Positions 1 to 13,780 of a stretch of 64,000 nt of DNA are shown here, piece by piece. The stretch comes from Leifsonia sp. AK011 (GTDB lineage: Bacteria; Actinomycetota; Actinomycetes; Actinomycetales; Microbacteriaceae). Each line of letters starts with the position of its first letter. The first letter of the stretch is position 1. Location: assembly GCF_013410945.1 (NCBI RefSeq), contig NZ_JACCCH010000001.1:1736001-1800000 (forward strand). Reading direction: 5' to 3'. Both the position numbers and the translations under genes were made by a program. The notes beneath the pieces are model-generated. The model was not told where the DNA came from, ran no database searches, and was given only the letters and a program-made list of their open reading frames with translations.

Positions 1-36
1 TGCGTTCGGAGATCTGAAAGTCTCCGGCGGGTCGAT

Positions 37-64
37 TTGACTAACGCAGGCTTGGTGGTAAGTT
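37..64 (+). promoter_or_regulatory. Putative rrn promoter
   Basis: TTGACT at 37-42 and TAAGTT at 59-64 are separated by 16 bp, a good match to actinobacterial housekeeping sigma-factor rrn promoters. It lies about 305 bp before mature 16S, the usual distance for a processed rrn leader. Further promoters may lie outside the window to the left. Confidence 0.5.
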
Positions 65-369
65 AGACAAGTTGCCCGGCGCGAGAGCGGGAGGGTAACA
101 AACAAAGGCAAGTTGCCCTGGAGCGACACGCGCAAGCGTGGAATCCAGGAGCGTCCGATCCTTGAGAACTCAACAGCGTGCACAATGTCAAATGCCAAAA
201 ACCCGTTGTGGTATTGACTGCGGCTCCATTCGGAGTTGACGTCACTAACACACGGATTCCTTTGGAAAAGATATAAACAACAAAGCAAGTCAGTATTGAT
301 TTGTTCTGTCAGTTTCAAACTTGTCATTGTTCGTCCTCCCATTCCGGAGGCAACGATGGCGCATAAACA
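65..369 (+). promoter_or_regulatory. rrn leader with 16S processing arm
   Basis: This is untranslated pre-rRNA leader with no credible coding region. TTGAGAACTCAACAGCGTG at 162-180 resembles a block in the 16S-23S spacer (2210-2227). CACAATGTCAA at 181-191 is the exact reverse complement of 1990-2000 downstream of 16S, and ACAGCGTG at 173-180 can pair with 2028-2035 with one G-U wobble. Together they form the long-range stem that brackets 16S for RNase III-type cleavage. The second half (270-369) is AT-richer and shows no recognisable feature beyond leader sequence. Confidence 0.6.
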
Positions 370-5469
<5,100 letters not shown>

Positions 5470-5605
5470 ACTCCACCCTTCGAGGGTGAATGAGAAGATA
5501 TTCGCGTCCACTTTGTGGTTCCCGATTTACGGTCGGGAACTGCGTCCAGAAACTGATCCTTTGAGATCAAGCGTTCTGGCCAATTTCGATACATAAATCA
5601 ATAGT
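5470..5605 (+). other. 23S-5S spacer with processing arm
   Basis: Three local structures are visible. CACCC/GGGTG arms at 5474-5488 make a small hairpin. The block 5495-5521 is the right arm of the 23S processing stem and pairs with 2214-2240. GTTCCCGA at 5518-5525 pairs perfectly with TCGGGAAC at 5533-5540, so the last four bases of the long stem compete with this hairpin. There is no gene here. Confidence 0.7.
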
Positions 5606-5723
5606 GTTTCGGCGGCCATAGCGAGAGGGAAACGCCCGGTCACATTCCGAACCCGGAAGCTAAGACTCTCTGCGCCGATGGTACTGCAAGGGGGACCTTG
5701 TGGGAGAGTAGGACACCGCCGGA
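5606..5723 (+). rRNA. rrf: 5S ribosomal RNA
   Basis: A 5S rRNA of about 117 nt starting GTTTCGGCGGCC and ending with the complementary GCCGCCGGA-type helix I strand. The loop sequences (CGAACCCGGAAG, then GATGGTACTGC) are those of actinobacterial 5S. It is the third member of the operon and is followed 10 bp later by a strong terminator. Confidence 0.95.
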
Positions 5724-5733
5724 CTTCTTTGTG

Positions 5734-5780
5734 AAATGGCCACCCATTCTGTTGAAAGACAGAGTCGGGTGGCCATTTTG
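5734..5780 (+). terminator. rrn operon terminator
   Basis: AAATGGCCACCC (5734-5745) pairs perfectly with GGGTGGCCATTT (5767-5778). The 21-nt loop contains a second short stem (TCTGT/ACAGA). The 3' arm ends in TTTT. The position directly after 5S makes this the operon terminator. Confidence 0.9.
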
Positions 5781-5837
5781 CGTTAAGTCACCACCTCGCC
5801 GCGTTCGCGGCTGTAAAGCAGGACCCAGGAGGCCCCC

Positions 5838-6785
5838 ATGACCGATTCACGTGACGATCGACCGTCTCGTCCTCGCAGTGGGGGAGCCGGATCCGGTCGA
5901 GACAACTCCAGGGGCAAGCCGCCCCGCTCCGGTCAGGGTCGACCGGAGGAGAAGCGTCTGTGGACGAAGGGCGGAGCCCCCGCTCGCGGTGACCGCTCTG
6001 CTCGAGAGCGTGAGCCGGAGATTGACCGGGATCCGTTCGGCACGAAGTCGGTTCGTCCGCGGCACGATGACCCGGAGATCCCCGAGTCGGTAACCGCTGC
6101 CGACCTCGATCGTGTTGCTCGCAACGAACTGAAGACCCTGAGCAAGGAGAACGCTGAGGAGGTCGCCCGGCACCTTGCGATGGCAGCCCGGCTGATTGAC
6201 GACGACCCGGAGCTTGCACACCGCCATGCGATCTCGGCGTCACGCAGGGCCGGTCGCATCGGAGTGGCCCGGGAGACTCTTGCCATTACGGCGTACGCCA
6301 TCGGAGACTACGCACTCGCCCTTCGCGAGCTCAGGACCTACCGTCGCATCACGGGTCGCGATGACCAGCTGCCCATGATGGTTGACAGCGAACGCGGCCT
6401 GGGTCGGCCGGATCGTGCACTCGAACTCGGACGCTCGGTTCCGAGGGTGTCTCTCCCCGTTCCCGTGCAGGTTGAGCTTGCGATCGCCATGTCGGGCGCG
6501 CGTCTGGACCAGGAGAACCCCGAGGCCGCACTTCAGGAGCTGGAGATCCCGCAACTCGATCCCACGACCGCGTACTCGTGGAGCGCTTCGCTGTTCGCGG
6601 CGTATGCGACCGTGCTTGAGGACCTCGGTCGACAGGCCGAAGCCGACCAGTGGTGGAAACGCGCCGACATCGCGGCTGAGGCCATCGACCCCGATGACGA
6701 CGACACGATCGAGGTCATCGAAGAGGAACTGAGTGTCGAGGGTTTCCCGTCGACGGATGAGGGCGAGGGGCGGCCGAGTGCCTGA
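5838..6785 (+). CDS. TPR-like conserved actinobacterial protein
   Basis: A cytoplasmic protein of 315 aa. Residues 1-75 are rich in Arg, Ser, Gly and Pro and look disordered and basic. From about residue 85 there are helical repeats with TPR spacing (for example LAHRHAISASRRAGRIGVAR, then YALALRELRTYRRITG). The C-terminus is acidic. No catalytic motif is seen, so a scaffold role is an inference. The start is supported by AGGAGG 5 nt before the ATG. It heads the gene run and occupies the position of mycobacterial Rv1691. The next gene overlaps its stop by 8 bp. Its partner is unknown. Confidence 0.85.
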   Translation: MTDSRDDRPSRPRSGGAGSGRDNSRGKPPRSGQGRPEEKRLWTKGGAPARGDRSAREREPEIDRDPFGTKSVRPRHDDPEIPESVTAADLDRVARNELKTLSKENAEEVARHLAMAARLIDDDPELAHRHAISASRRAGRIGVARETLAITAYAIGDYALALRELRTYRRITGRDDQLPMMVDSERGLGRPDRALELGRSVPRVSLPVPVQVELAIAMSGARLDQENPEAALQELEIPQLDPTTAYSWSASLFAAYATVLEDLGRQAEADQWWKRADIAAEAIDPDDDDTIEVIEEELSVEGFPSTDEGEGRPSA

Positions 6786-7776
6786 GTCGATCCTGGACGA
6801 TGTGGACGTCATCCTTGCCGACCTTGACGGTGTCATCTACCGGGGGGCCGGTCCCATCGAATATGCCGTCGAGAGCATAAACGCGCTCGACTCTCGCCTT
6901 CGCGTCGGTTATCTGACCAACAATGCCTCGCGTTCCGATGCGACGGTAGCGGCACACCTTGTCGATCTGGGGCTGCATGTCGTTGCATCCGACGTCGTCA
7001 CGTCACCCCAGGCCGCCATGACGCTTCTCGCCGGCCTCGTGCCGGAGGGCTCGACGATCCTCGTCGTGGGAGGCGAGGGCCTCACGGTCGAACTCGAGCG
7101 CCGAGGGTTCGTGGTGACCCGTACGGCCGAGGATTCACCCGCGGCCGTGGTGCAGGGGTTCGACCCTAGTGTCGGCTGGCTGCAGTTGGCCGAGGCATCC
7201 TTCGTGCTCGGTGGCGCGGCGGGGGCCGACATTCCCTGGGTTGCCACGAACACCGACTGGACGATCCCACAGGCTCGAGGCACCGCACCCGGCAACGGAA
7301 CACTGGTGTCTGCCGTGCACACGGCAGTCGGACGCCTGCCGCTGGTGGCAGGTAAGCCGGAAGTCGCGATCTACGAGGAGGCCTTCGCTCGATTCGGCTC
7401 CCGTCGCGCCCTGATGATCGGGGATCGCCTGGACACCGACATCCTCGGGGCCAATCGCGCCGGCATCCCCTCGGCTCTCGTCCTGACCGGAATCGACCAG
7501 GCCAAGCAGGTGCTCGCTGCGGTACCGGACCAGCGACCGACGTACATCCTGGACGACCTGAGGGGTCTCCACGAGCCGTATCCGGAGACGCAGACCGTCG
7601 AGGAGGGCGACTCGGTCCTGACGATCGTCGGCAGCGCGAGAGTACGGCGACGCGCTCACGTTCTCACGGCGGAGGCGGGAAGTGGGCTCGACCTTCTGCG
7701 GGCCGGCTGTGCGGCGATCTGGAACTCCGGGGCGACGATCTATGCCCTCGACGTTCCACCCGAACTATATTCGTGA
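6778..7776 (+). CDS. HAD-IIA sugar/glycerol-phosphate phosphatase
   Basis: Haloacid-dehalogenase hydrolase of subfamily IIA (NagD/PGP-like), 332 aa from the GTG at 6778, which overlaps the upstream stop as GTGCCTGA. Motif I is LADLDGVIYRG, with the nucleophile and acid/base aspartates. Motif II is TNNAS, and motif IV is MIGDRLDTDILGANRAG. The C2 cap lies between motifs II and III. The orthologous position in M. tuberculosis (Rv1692) encodes a glycerol-3-phosphate phosphatase, so lipid-glycerol recycling is a reasonable inference. The substrate cannot be read from the sequence. An in-frame upstream start at 6733 would extend into the preceding gene and is less likely. Confidence 0.9.
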   Translation: MPESILDDVDVILADLDGVIYRGAGPIEYAVESINALDSRLRVGYLTNNASRSDATVAAHLVDLGLHVVASDVVTSPQAAMTLLAGLVPEGSTILVVGGEGLTVELERRGFVVTRTAEDSPAAVVQGFDPSVGWLQLAEASFVLGGAAGADIPWVATNTDWTIPQARGTAPGNGTLVSAVHTAVGRLPLVAGKPEVAIYEEAFARFGSRRALMIGDRLDTDILGANRAGIPSALVLTGIDQAKQVLAAVPDQRPTYILDDLRGLHEPYPETQTVEEGDSVLTIVGSARVRRRAHVLTAEAGSGLDLLRAGCAAIWNSGATIYALDVPPELYS

Positions 7777-7778
7777 GC

Positions 7779-7949
7779 ATGACGAGCGATCCTTCGACCA
7801 ACGACCCAGCAGAGCAGGACGGCCTGCTGTCGCGCCTCCGAGTGATCGAGGACCAACCGCTCGAGACGCGTGCCGACGCGTTGGCCCAGCTGCACGAGGA
7901 GCTGAAGGCACGCCTCGAAGGGGGCGATTCACCGGGGACGCATGGCTGA
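7779..7949 (+). CDS. 56-aa conserved hypothetical protein
   Basis: A small open frame of 56 codons fits between the HAD phosphatase and tlyA. It starts at ATG 7779, or at GTG 7773, which overlaps the previous TGA as GTGA, and ends at 7949, overlapping the tlyA start by 8 bp. The product is acidic and helical: a disordered first 12 residues, then a helix of about 35 residues with Leu at heptad-like spacing. M. tuberculosis has a protein of similar size (Rv1693) at the same place. Function is unknown. Coding status rests on position, tight packing on both sides and a plausible helix. Confidence 0.7.
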   Translation: MTSDPSTNDPAEQDGLLSRLRVIEDQPLETRADALAQLHEELKARLEGGDSPGTHG

Positions 7950-8736
7950 CTCGCGGCTTGATGCTGCGGTGGCCGCTCGCGGCCTCGCACGCTCGCGGTC
8001 GCATGCTGCGACGCTGATCACGCAGGGTCTGGTCACCGTGGACGGAGTGGGTGTCGTGAAGCCCGCGCATCGCGTGGGTGACACCCAATCGATCGAGGTG
8101 GCGAACACTGACCACTATGTGAGCAGGGCAGCACACAAGCTCATCGCAGCACTCGACACATTCCCGATCGATCCCCGTGGTCGGCTGGCGATCGACGTGG
8201 GAGCGTCAACGGGCGGATTCACGCAGGTTCTCCTTGAACGCGGAGCTCGCTCCGTGATCTCCCTCGATGTTGGCCACGGACAACTCGCAGAACCGGTTCG
8301 GTCGGATCCCCGCGTTCGCAACCTCGAGGGCGTGAACGCGCGCTATCTGCAGCCCGAGACCCTCGCCGAGCAGGCGGGAACGACGGAGAGGCCAAGCCTG
8401 GTGGTGGGCGACCTGTCGTTCATCTCGCTCGGCATAGTGCTCCCGGGGATGCTCGCTGTGGCCGAGACTGGTGCCGACTTCGTGCTGCTGGTGAAGCCGC
8501 AGTTCGAGGTCGGGAGGACGGGCATCCGTGAGGGGGTCGTGCGCACGGCGGCGCTCCGGGACGAGGCTGTCATGGGGGTGTTATGGGCCGCATGGGACCT
8601 CGGGCTCGGGACCGCGGGCATCCTTCCCTCCCCAATCGTCGGTACCGCGGGCAATCGCGAGTATCTCGCCTGGTTGAGCGCGGAGCGCGGCAGCAATCCG
8701 GCAGAATGGAGTGCAGCCGTTTCCGCGATCGCGTGA
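7942..8736 (+). CDS. tlyA: TlyA rRNA 2'-O-methyltransferase / hemolysin family
   Basis: SAM-dependent methyltransferase of the TlyA family, 264 aa. In mycobacteria TlyA modifies 16S and 23S rRNA and confers capreomycin susceptibility. An S4 RNA-binding domain spans about residues 3-62, followed by the linker YVSRAAHKL and a Rossmann methyltransferase. The SAM loop is AIDVGASTGGFT. The K-D-K-E catalytic set is represented by AAHKL, VGDLSFI, LVKPQFE and GNREY. The ATG at 7942 overlaps the small upstream gene by 8 bp. It is the same neighbour order as Rv1694, next to NAD kinase. Confidence 0.93.
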   Translation: MADSRLDAAVAARGLARSRSHAATLITQGLVTVDGVGVVKPAHRVGDTQSIEVANTDHYVSRAAHKLIAALDTFPIDPRGRLAIDVGASTGGFTQVLLERGARSVISLDVGHGQLAEPVRSDPRVRNLEGVNARYLQPETLAEQAGTTERPSLVVGDLSFISLGIVLPGMLAVAETGADFVLLVKPQFEVGRTGIREGVVRTAALRDEAVMGVLWAAWDLGLGTAGILPSPIVGTAGNREYLAWLSAERGSNPAEWSAAVSAIA

Positions 8737-8767
8737 CGCGAATGCTGCGATGGGACGTGGAGGGCTC

Positions 8768-9694
8768 GTGACATCCGAACGACACATCCTCGTCGTCGCG
8801 CACACCGGGCGCGCTGAGTCGCTTGAGGCGGCGCTCGAGGTCTGCCGGCAGTTGATGGCCGATGGGCTCGTGCCCGTGCTCCCCGAGGACGGGCACGGCC
8901 AGATTGTGGAGGCGGCTCCGGATCTGGTCGGCGCCGCGATCCTGGACGTCGATGTGCAGAAGCACGAACTCGAGCTCGTCATCGTGCTGGGTGGGGATGG
9001 CACCATCCTCCGTGCCGCCGAGCTTGCTCGCGGATGCTCAGCGCCCCTGCTCGGCGTGAACCTCGGGCACGTGGGTTTCCTCGCCGAGAGCGAGCGCGAG
9101 GAACTCGGCGAGACGGTGGCCCGCGCGCTGGCCCAGGACTACGAGGTCGAGGAGCGCATGACGCTCTCAGTGCGCGTGAAGCTCGACGGTGAGGTCATCT
9201 ACGAAACATGGGCCCTCAATGAGGCCTCCGTTGAGAAGGCCAACCGCGAACGCATGCTCGAGGTCGTGGTCGAGGTGGACGGTCGCCCGCTGTCGACGTT
9301 CGGATGTGACGGTGTCGTCATGTCCACGCCGACGGGTTCCACGGCCTACTCGTTCTCCGCGGGAGGGCCGGTGGTCTGGCCCAGCCTGGACGCCATGCTC
9401 CTCGTTCCGATCAGCGCGCACGCCCTGTTCTCCCGCCCGTTGGTCGTGGGCCCCGAGTCCGCGTTGGCGGTCGAAATTCTCGAGCGCACACCCGGGGGAG
9501 CGGTGCTCTGGGCCGATGGCCGCAGGACCTTCGAGCTGCCCCCGCGCGCCAGGGTCGTCGTGAGACGGTCACCGGTGCCGGTGGTGCTGGCGCGGCTCCA
9601 GCAGGCACCCTTCACCGACCGGCTGGTCAACAAGTTCGCACTCCCGGTCACGGGATGGCGCGGGCCCGGAAGCGAGGAAGGCGCTCGCCCGTGA
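8768..9694 (+). CDS. nadK: NAD kinase
   Basis: ATP/polyphosphate-dependent NAD kinase that makes NADP+, 308 aa. Diagnostic motifs are GGDGTILRAAE, the NE dyad in LNEASVEK, and STPTGSTAYSFSAGGP. The GTG at 8768 is chosen because the protein then begins TSERHILVVAHTGR, as in homologues, and GGAGG lies just upstream. An in-frame ATG at 8750 would add six residues. Its stop overlaps the recN GTG as GTGA, so recN is probably translationally coupled. Confidence 0.95.
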   Translation: MTSERHILVVAHTGRAESLEAALEVCRQLMADGLVPVLPEDGHGQIVEAAPDLVGAAILDVDVQKHELELVIVLGGDGTILRAAELARGCSAPLLGVNLGHVGFLAESEREELGETVARALAQDYEVEERMTLSVRVKLDGEVIYETWALNEASVEKANRERMLEVVVEVDGRPLSTFGCDGVVMSTPTGSTAYSFSAGGPVVWPSLDAMLLVPISAHALFSRPLVVGPESALAVEILERTPGGAVLWADGRRTFELPPRARVVVRRSPVPVVLARLQQAPFTDRLVNKFALPVTGWRGPGSEEGARP

Positions 9695-11385
9695 TCGAGG
9701 AGATCTCCATTCGCGATCTCGGCGTGATCGGCGAAGCCCGGCTTCCCCTGGGTCCGGGATTCACCGCGCTCACGGGTGAGACAGGCGCGGGTAAGACCAT
9801 GATCGTGACCGCGCTCGGACTGTTGCTCGGTGAGCGGGCCGACAGCGCGGCCATTCGCTCCGGCAGCCCGCAGGCCGTCGTCGAGGGGCGCTGGGTCGTT
9901 GACCCCGAGGGGGCAGTGGCGGAGCGTGTGAGGGATGCTGGCGGTGACCTCGATGATGGGGACCTCATTCTCGGCCGGTCTGTTTCTGCCGAAGGCCGAA
10001 GCCGGGCGTTCGTCGGGGGTCGCAGCGCGCCCATCGGCGTCCTCAACGAGATCGGCCAGCAGTTGGTCGTCGTCCACGGGCAGTCCGACCAGATCCGCCT
10101 GCGTTCCGCGACGGCGCAGCGCGAGGCGCTTGATCGCTTCGGCGGTGAGACTCTTGAGACTCTCCTGACGGAGTACTCCGCGGTCTTCCGCCGGTGGCAG
10201 ACCGCTCAGGGAGAGCTTGATGTGCTGGTCGCGGAACGTGACCGGCGTGCGCGTGAAGCGGAGGACCTGCGCGTCGCAATCGCGGAGATCGAGGCCGTCG
10301 CACCGACCCGCGGTGAGGACGCCGCGCTCGCCGAACGCGCCGACCGCCTCACGAACGTTGAGGACCTGCGTTTCGCCGCGGCGGAGTCGCACGAGCTTCT
10401 CTCGTCCGAGTCACCGGAGGAGGCCAGGGACGCCGTGGGGCTTCTCGGCATCGCCCGCCGCAACCTTGAGAGGGTGTCGGTGCATGACGCGGAGCTCGGC
10501 TCCATCGCCGAGGCGTTGGCCGAGGCATCCCTCGCCGTCAGCGAGGTCTCGGCACGACTCGCGAGCTACCTGAGCTCGCTCGACACCGATAGCGCACAGG
10601 AGCTCGAGAGCGTTCAGAACCGTCGCGCCGAGCTGAACGCGCTTGTACGCAAGTACGGCCCGACCCTTGACGACGCCATCGACTTCCTCGATTCGGGAAG
10701 CTCGCGGCTCCTCGAGCTCGACAGCGATTCGACGCGCATCGAGTCACTCGGCGACGAGGTGCAGCGGGATCGCGCCGAAGTGATGGCGCTCGCTGAGACG
10801 ATCAGCGAGCGTCGCCGCGAGGCAGCGCGCGAGCTGTCGACGCGAGTCACCGAGGAACTCGGCGCGCTGGCGATGCCCGATGCTCGGCTGCTCATCACCG
10901 TGGAGGACCGCCAGGACTACTCGCCGCTCGGCAAGGACCAGGTGAGTTTTCTCCTGGCTCCGCACCCCGGCGCAGAACCTCGGCCGCTCGGTCGAGGCGC
11001 GTCGGGAGGCGAGCTCTCCCGGGTCATGCTCGCCATTGAAGTCGTTCTGGCTGGAGTCGACCCTGTGCCGACGTTCATCTTCGACGAGATCGACGCCGGC
11101 GTCGGCGGAGCCTCGGCGATCGAGGTGGGCAGGCGACTCGCGGAGCTGAGCGCGTCAGCGCAGGTCATCGTGGTGACCCATCTTGCCCAGGTTGCTGCTT
11201 TCGCTACGAATCACCTCCGGGTGCTCAAGGACCGGGACGGAGCCGTCACGGAGTCGAACGTTGAACAACTGGAGGGCGATGAGCGATTGTCTGAGATGGC
11301 TCGGTTGCTCTCCGGACTCCCCGATTCCGAGAGCGGCCTCGCCCACGCGCGGGAGCTTCTCGACCTTGCAGCGCAGAAACGGTGA
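9691..11385 (+). CDS. recN: DNA repair protein RecN
   Basis: SMC-like ATPase for double-strand-break repair, 564 aa. The head domain is split: Walker A GETGAGKT near residue 32, then a coiled-coil arm with an Ala/Glu/Arg-rich region over about 150-380, then the ABC signature GASGGELSRVMLAIE and Walker B FIFDEIDAGVGG near 465. The GTG start overlaps the nadK stop by 4 bp. Linkage of nadK and recN is widespread in bacteria. The far C-terminus (HLAQVAAFATNHLRVLKD) is the usual D-loop/H-loop region. Confidence 0.95.
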   Translation: MIEEISIRDLGVIGEARLPLGPGFTALTGETGAGKTMIVTALGLLLGERADSAAIRSGSPQAVVEGRWVVDPEGAVAERVRDAGGDLDDGDLILGRSVSAEGRSRAFVGGRSAPIGVLNEIGQQLVVVHGQSDQIRLRSATAQREALDRFGGETLETLLTEYSAVFRRWQTAQGELDVLVAERDRRAREAEDLRVAIAEIEAVAPTRGEDAALAERADRLTNVEDLRFAAAESHELLSSESPEEARDAVGLLGIARRNLERVSVHDAELGSIAEALAEASLAVSEVSARLASYLSSLDTDSAQELESVQNRRAELNALVRKYGPTLDDAIDFLDSGSSRLLELDSDSTRIESLGDEVQRDRAEVMALAETISERRREAARELSTRVTEELGALAMPDARLLITVEDRQDYSPLGKDQVSFLLAPHPGAEPRPLGRGASGGELSRVMLAIEVVLAGVDPVPTFIFDEIDAGVGGASAIEVGRRLAELSASAQVIVVTHLAQVAAFATNHLRVLKDRDGAVTESNVEQLEGDERLSEMARLLSGLPDSESGLAHARELLDLAAQKR

Positions 11386-11437
11386 CCATTCGGGAATTGC
11401 GTGCCGCGAGTCGGGCGAATGCGTCCCCAACGTCGAA

Positions 11438-11443
11438 TAGGAT
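11438..11443 (+). promoter_or_regulatory. -10 element of pyrG
   Basis: TAGGAT lies 8 nt before the GTG at 11452. A start about at the GTG would give a leaderless mRNA. The overlapping AGGATGG could alternatively serve as a weak SD. Confidence 0.4.
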
Positions 11444-11451
11444 GGAACCCC

Positions 11452-13149
11452 GTGGTGGATAATTCTCACGAGGCCGTTACTAAGCACATCTTCGTCACCG
11501 GGGGCGTCGTCTCCTCTCTCGGTAAAGGCCTGACCGCCGCGAGTCTGGGCAACCTTCTCACCGCGCGCGGATTGCGCGTGGTCATGCAGAAGCTTGATCC
11601 CTACCTCAACGTCGATCCGGGCACGATGAACCCGTTCCAGCACGGAGAGGTGTTCGTCACGGATGACGGTGCCGAGACCGACCTGGACATCGGCCACTAC
11701 GAGCGCTTCCTGGACATCAACCTCAACCAGGCGGCCAACGTGACCACCGGGCAGATCTACTCGCAGGTCATCGCGAGGGAGCGCCGCGGCGAGTACCTCG
11801 GCGACACCGTCCAGGTGATCCCGCACATCACCGACGAGATCAAGCGACGGATGCGACTGCAGGCGCAGCCCGGACCCGACGGCGAGCCCGCACCCGACGT
11901 GATCATCACGGAGATCGGCGGAACCGTCGGCGACATCGAGAGCCAGCCCTTCATCGAGGCCGCGCGCCAGGTGCGCCATGAACTCACCCGTCGCAACGTG
12001 TTCTTCGTGCACGTCTCCCTCGTTCCCTTCATGGGAGCTTCTGGAGAGCAGAAGACCAAGCCGACCCAGCACTCCGTCGCCGCCCTCCGCTCGATCGGGA
12101 TCCAGCCCGACGCCCTCGTGCTGCGCAGCGACCGCCCCGTCTCCGACAGCAACAAGCGCAAGATCGCGCTCATGTGCGATGTTGACGAGGCTGCCGTCGT
12201 CAACGCGGTCGACGTGCCCAGCATCTACGACATTCCGACGATGCTGCACGACCAGGGACTCGATGCGTACATCATCGACCAGCTGGGGCTGGTCGCGGGT
12301 GACGTCGTCTGGGATGGCTGGAATGATCTGCTCAAGGCCGTGCACGAACCCAAGTACGAGGTGACGATCGGCCTTGTCGGCAAGTACATCGACCTGCCGG
12401 ATGCCTACCTCTCCGTCACCGAGGCACTGAAGGCTGGCGGTTTCGCTCACCAGGCGAAGGTCTCCATCCGTTGGGTGCCCTCCGACGAATGTGAGACGCC
12501 CGAGGGCGCGGCGCGCATGATCGGCGACCTGGACGGCATCCTCGTGCCTGGTGGCTTCGGCGTCCGCGGCATCGAGGGAAAGCTCGGCGCGCTGAAGTTC
12601 GCCCGCGAGAACGCAATCCCCGCTCTCGGCCTGTGCCTCGGCCTCCAGTGCATGGTCATCGAGTACGCGCGTGACGTTGCGGGTCTCGCCGGAGCATCCT
12701 CCTCCGAGTTCGACCCGGAAACCGAGTTCCCGGTGATCGCCACCATGGCCGAGCAGGTCGACATCATCGCAGACGGCAACCTCGGCGGAACCATGCGCCT
12801 CGGCCTGTACGAGGCGGCACTCGAGCCCGGCTCGATCGTCGAGGAGCTCTACGGTGCGCCGACGATCGCGGAACGTCACCGTCACCGCTACGAGGTCAAC
12901 AACGCGTACCGCGAGCTGATAGCGGATGCCGGACTGAAGTTCTCCGGAATCTCCCCGGACCGCACCCTCGTCGAGTTCGTGGAACTTCCGCGCGAGGTGC
13001 ACCCCTTCTACGTGGGAACCCAGGCCCACCCGGAACTGCGTTCGCGTCCCAACCGGGCCCACCCGCTCTTCCGCGGCCTGATCGGTGCTGCCCTCGAGCG
13101 CCAGCAGGCTTCGCGCCTCTTCGAGGTGCCGGAACCGGACGATGCCTGA
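11452..13149 (+). CDS. pyrG: CTP synthase
   Basis: Glutamine-dependent conversion of UTP to CTP, 565 aa. The N-terminal amidoligase has the P-loop [17 protein letters not shown] and the UTP/CTP site region. The C-terminal class I glutamine amidotransferase has the nucleophile in LGLCLGLQC and the His/Glu pair in [15 protein letters not shown] codons at 11452 and 11455 are both possible starts, and the first is used here. In M. tuberculosis two genes (Rv1697, Rv1698) lie between recN and pyrG. They are absent here, where the gap is only 66 bp. The stop overlaps the Nudix start by 8 bp. Confidence 0.95.
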   Translation: MVDNSHEAVTKHIFVTGGVVSSLGKGLTAASLGNLLTARGLRVVMQKLDPYLNVDPGTMNPFQHGEVFVTDDGAETDLDIGHYERFLDINLNQAANVTTGQIYSQVIARERRGEYLGDTVQVIPHITDEIKRRMRLQAQPGPDGEPAPDVIITEIGGTVGDIESQPFIEAARQVRHELTRRNVFFVHVSLVPFMGASGEQKTKPTQHSVAALRSIGIQPDALVLRSDRPVSDSNKRKIALMCDVDEAAVVNAVDVPSIYDIPTMLHDQGLDAYIIDQLGLVAGDVVWDGWNDLLKAVHEPKYEVTIGLVGKYIDLPDAYLSVTEALKAGGFAHQAKVSIRWVPSDECETPEGAARMIGDLDGILVPGGFGVRGIEGKLGALKFARENAIPALGLCLGLQCMVIEYARDVAGLAGASSSEFDPETEFPVIATMAEQVDIIADGNLGGTMRLGLYEAALEPGSIVEELYGAPTIAERHRHRYEVNNAYRELIADAGLKFSGISPDRTLVEFVELPREVHPFYVGTQAHPELRSRPNRAHPLFRGLIGAALERQQASRLFEVPEPDDA

Positions 13150-13780
13150 CACCAGCTCCGAGCCTCTCGCGGATGAGCACGTCGCCCTCGTGGTGACCTC
13201 GTCCACTCGCGAGTTCGCGGGGCGCGTGTGGGACATCCGACGCGAGACCTTCGGCATGGGCGGCACGGACGTGGTGCGGGACTTCGTCGACCACACCGGG
13301 GCCGTCGCGGTGCTCGCGATGGATGAGGAGGGCCGGGTGCTTGCGATCCAGCAGTACCGGCATCCGGTGCGCTCCCGCGACTGGGAGTTGCCAGCGGGCC
13401 TCCTCGATATGGCGGGGGAGGACCCACTGGTAGCGGCGCAGCGTGAGCTCGCCGAGGAGGCCGACCTCGTGGCATCCGAGTGGAACGTGCTTTCCGACAT
13501 CATGACGAGTCCGGGCGGAAGCAATGAGGTGATCCGCGTCTACCTCGCGCGTGGCGTCTCGGCGTCCGACGAGACCTTTGATCGCACCGAGGAGGAGGCG
13601 GAGATCGTGCTGCGCTGGGTCACCCTCGACGATGCCGTGCAGGCGGTGCTCGAGCGCCGCGTGCAGAACTCGATCCTCTGCGTGGCCGTGCTCGCAGCTC
13701 ACGCTGCTCGCGAGCGCGGGTGGAGCACACTCGGTGCTGCGGATGCCGCGTGGCCGCAGCGCGACACCGTGAGGGCATGA
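13142..13780 (+). CDS. Nudix hydrolase, ADP-ribose pyrophosphatase type
   Basis: Nudix-fold pyrophosphohydrolase of 212 aa, probably cleaving ADP-ribose to AMP and ribose-5-phosphate as reported for Rv1700 at the same place. The Nudix box is [20 protein letters not shown] followed by EADL. The REL and EE metal-binding residues are present. The position before the final hydrophobic residue, usually Gly, is Asp here. The upstream ELPAG is typical of the ADPRase group. It starts at ATG 13142, which overlaps the pyrG stop, and ends overlapping the xerD ATG as ATGA. Confidence 0.9.
   Translation: MPDTSSEPLADEHVALVVTSSTREFAGRVWDIRRETFGMGGTDVVRDFVDHTGAVAVLAMDEEGRVLAIQQYRHPVRSRDWELPAGLLDMAGEDPLVAAQRELAEEADLVASEWNVLSDIMTSPGGSNEVIRVYLARGVSASDETFDRTEEEAEIVLRWVTLDDAVQAVLERRVQNSILCVAVLAAHAARERGWSTLGAADAAWPQRDTVRA

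Noticed and set aside
11155-13524. A 789-codon minus-strand open frame opposite pyrG and the Nudix gene
   Set aside because: It is the mirror of GC-rich codon usage on the plus strand. The plus-strand genes have full catalytic motifs, and this frame has none.
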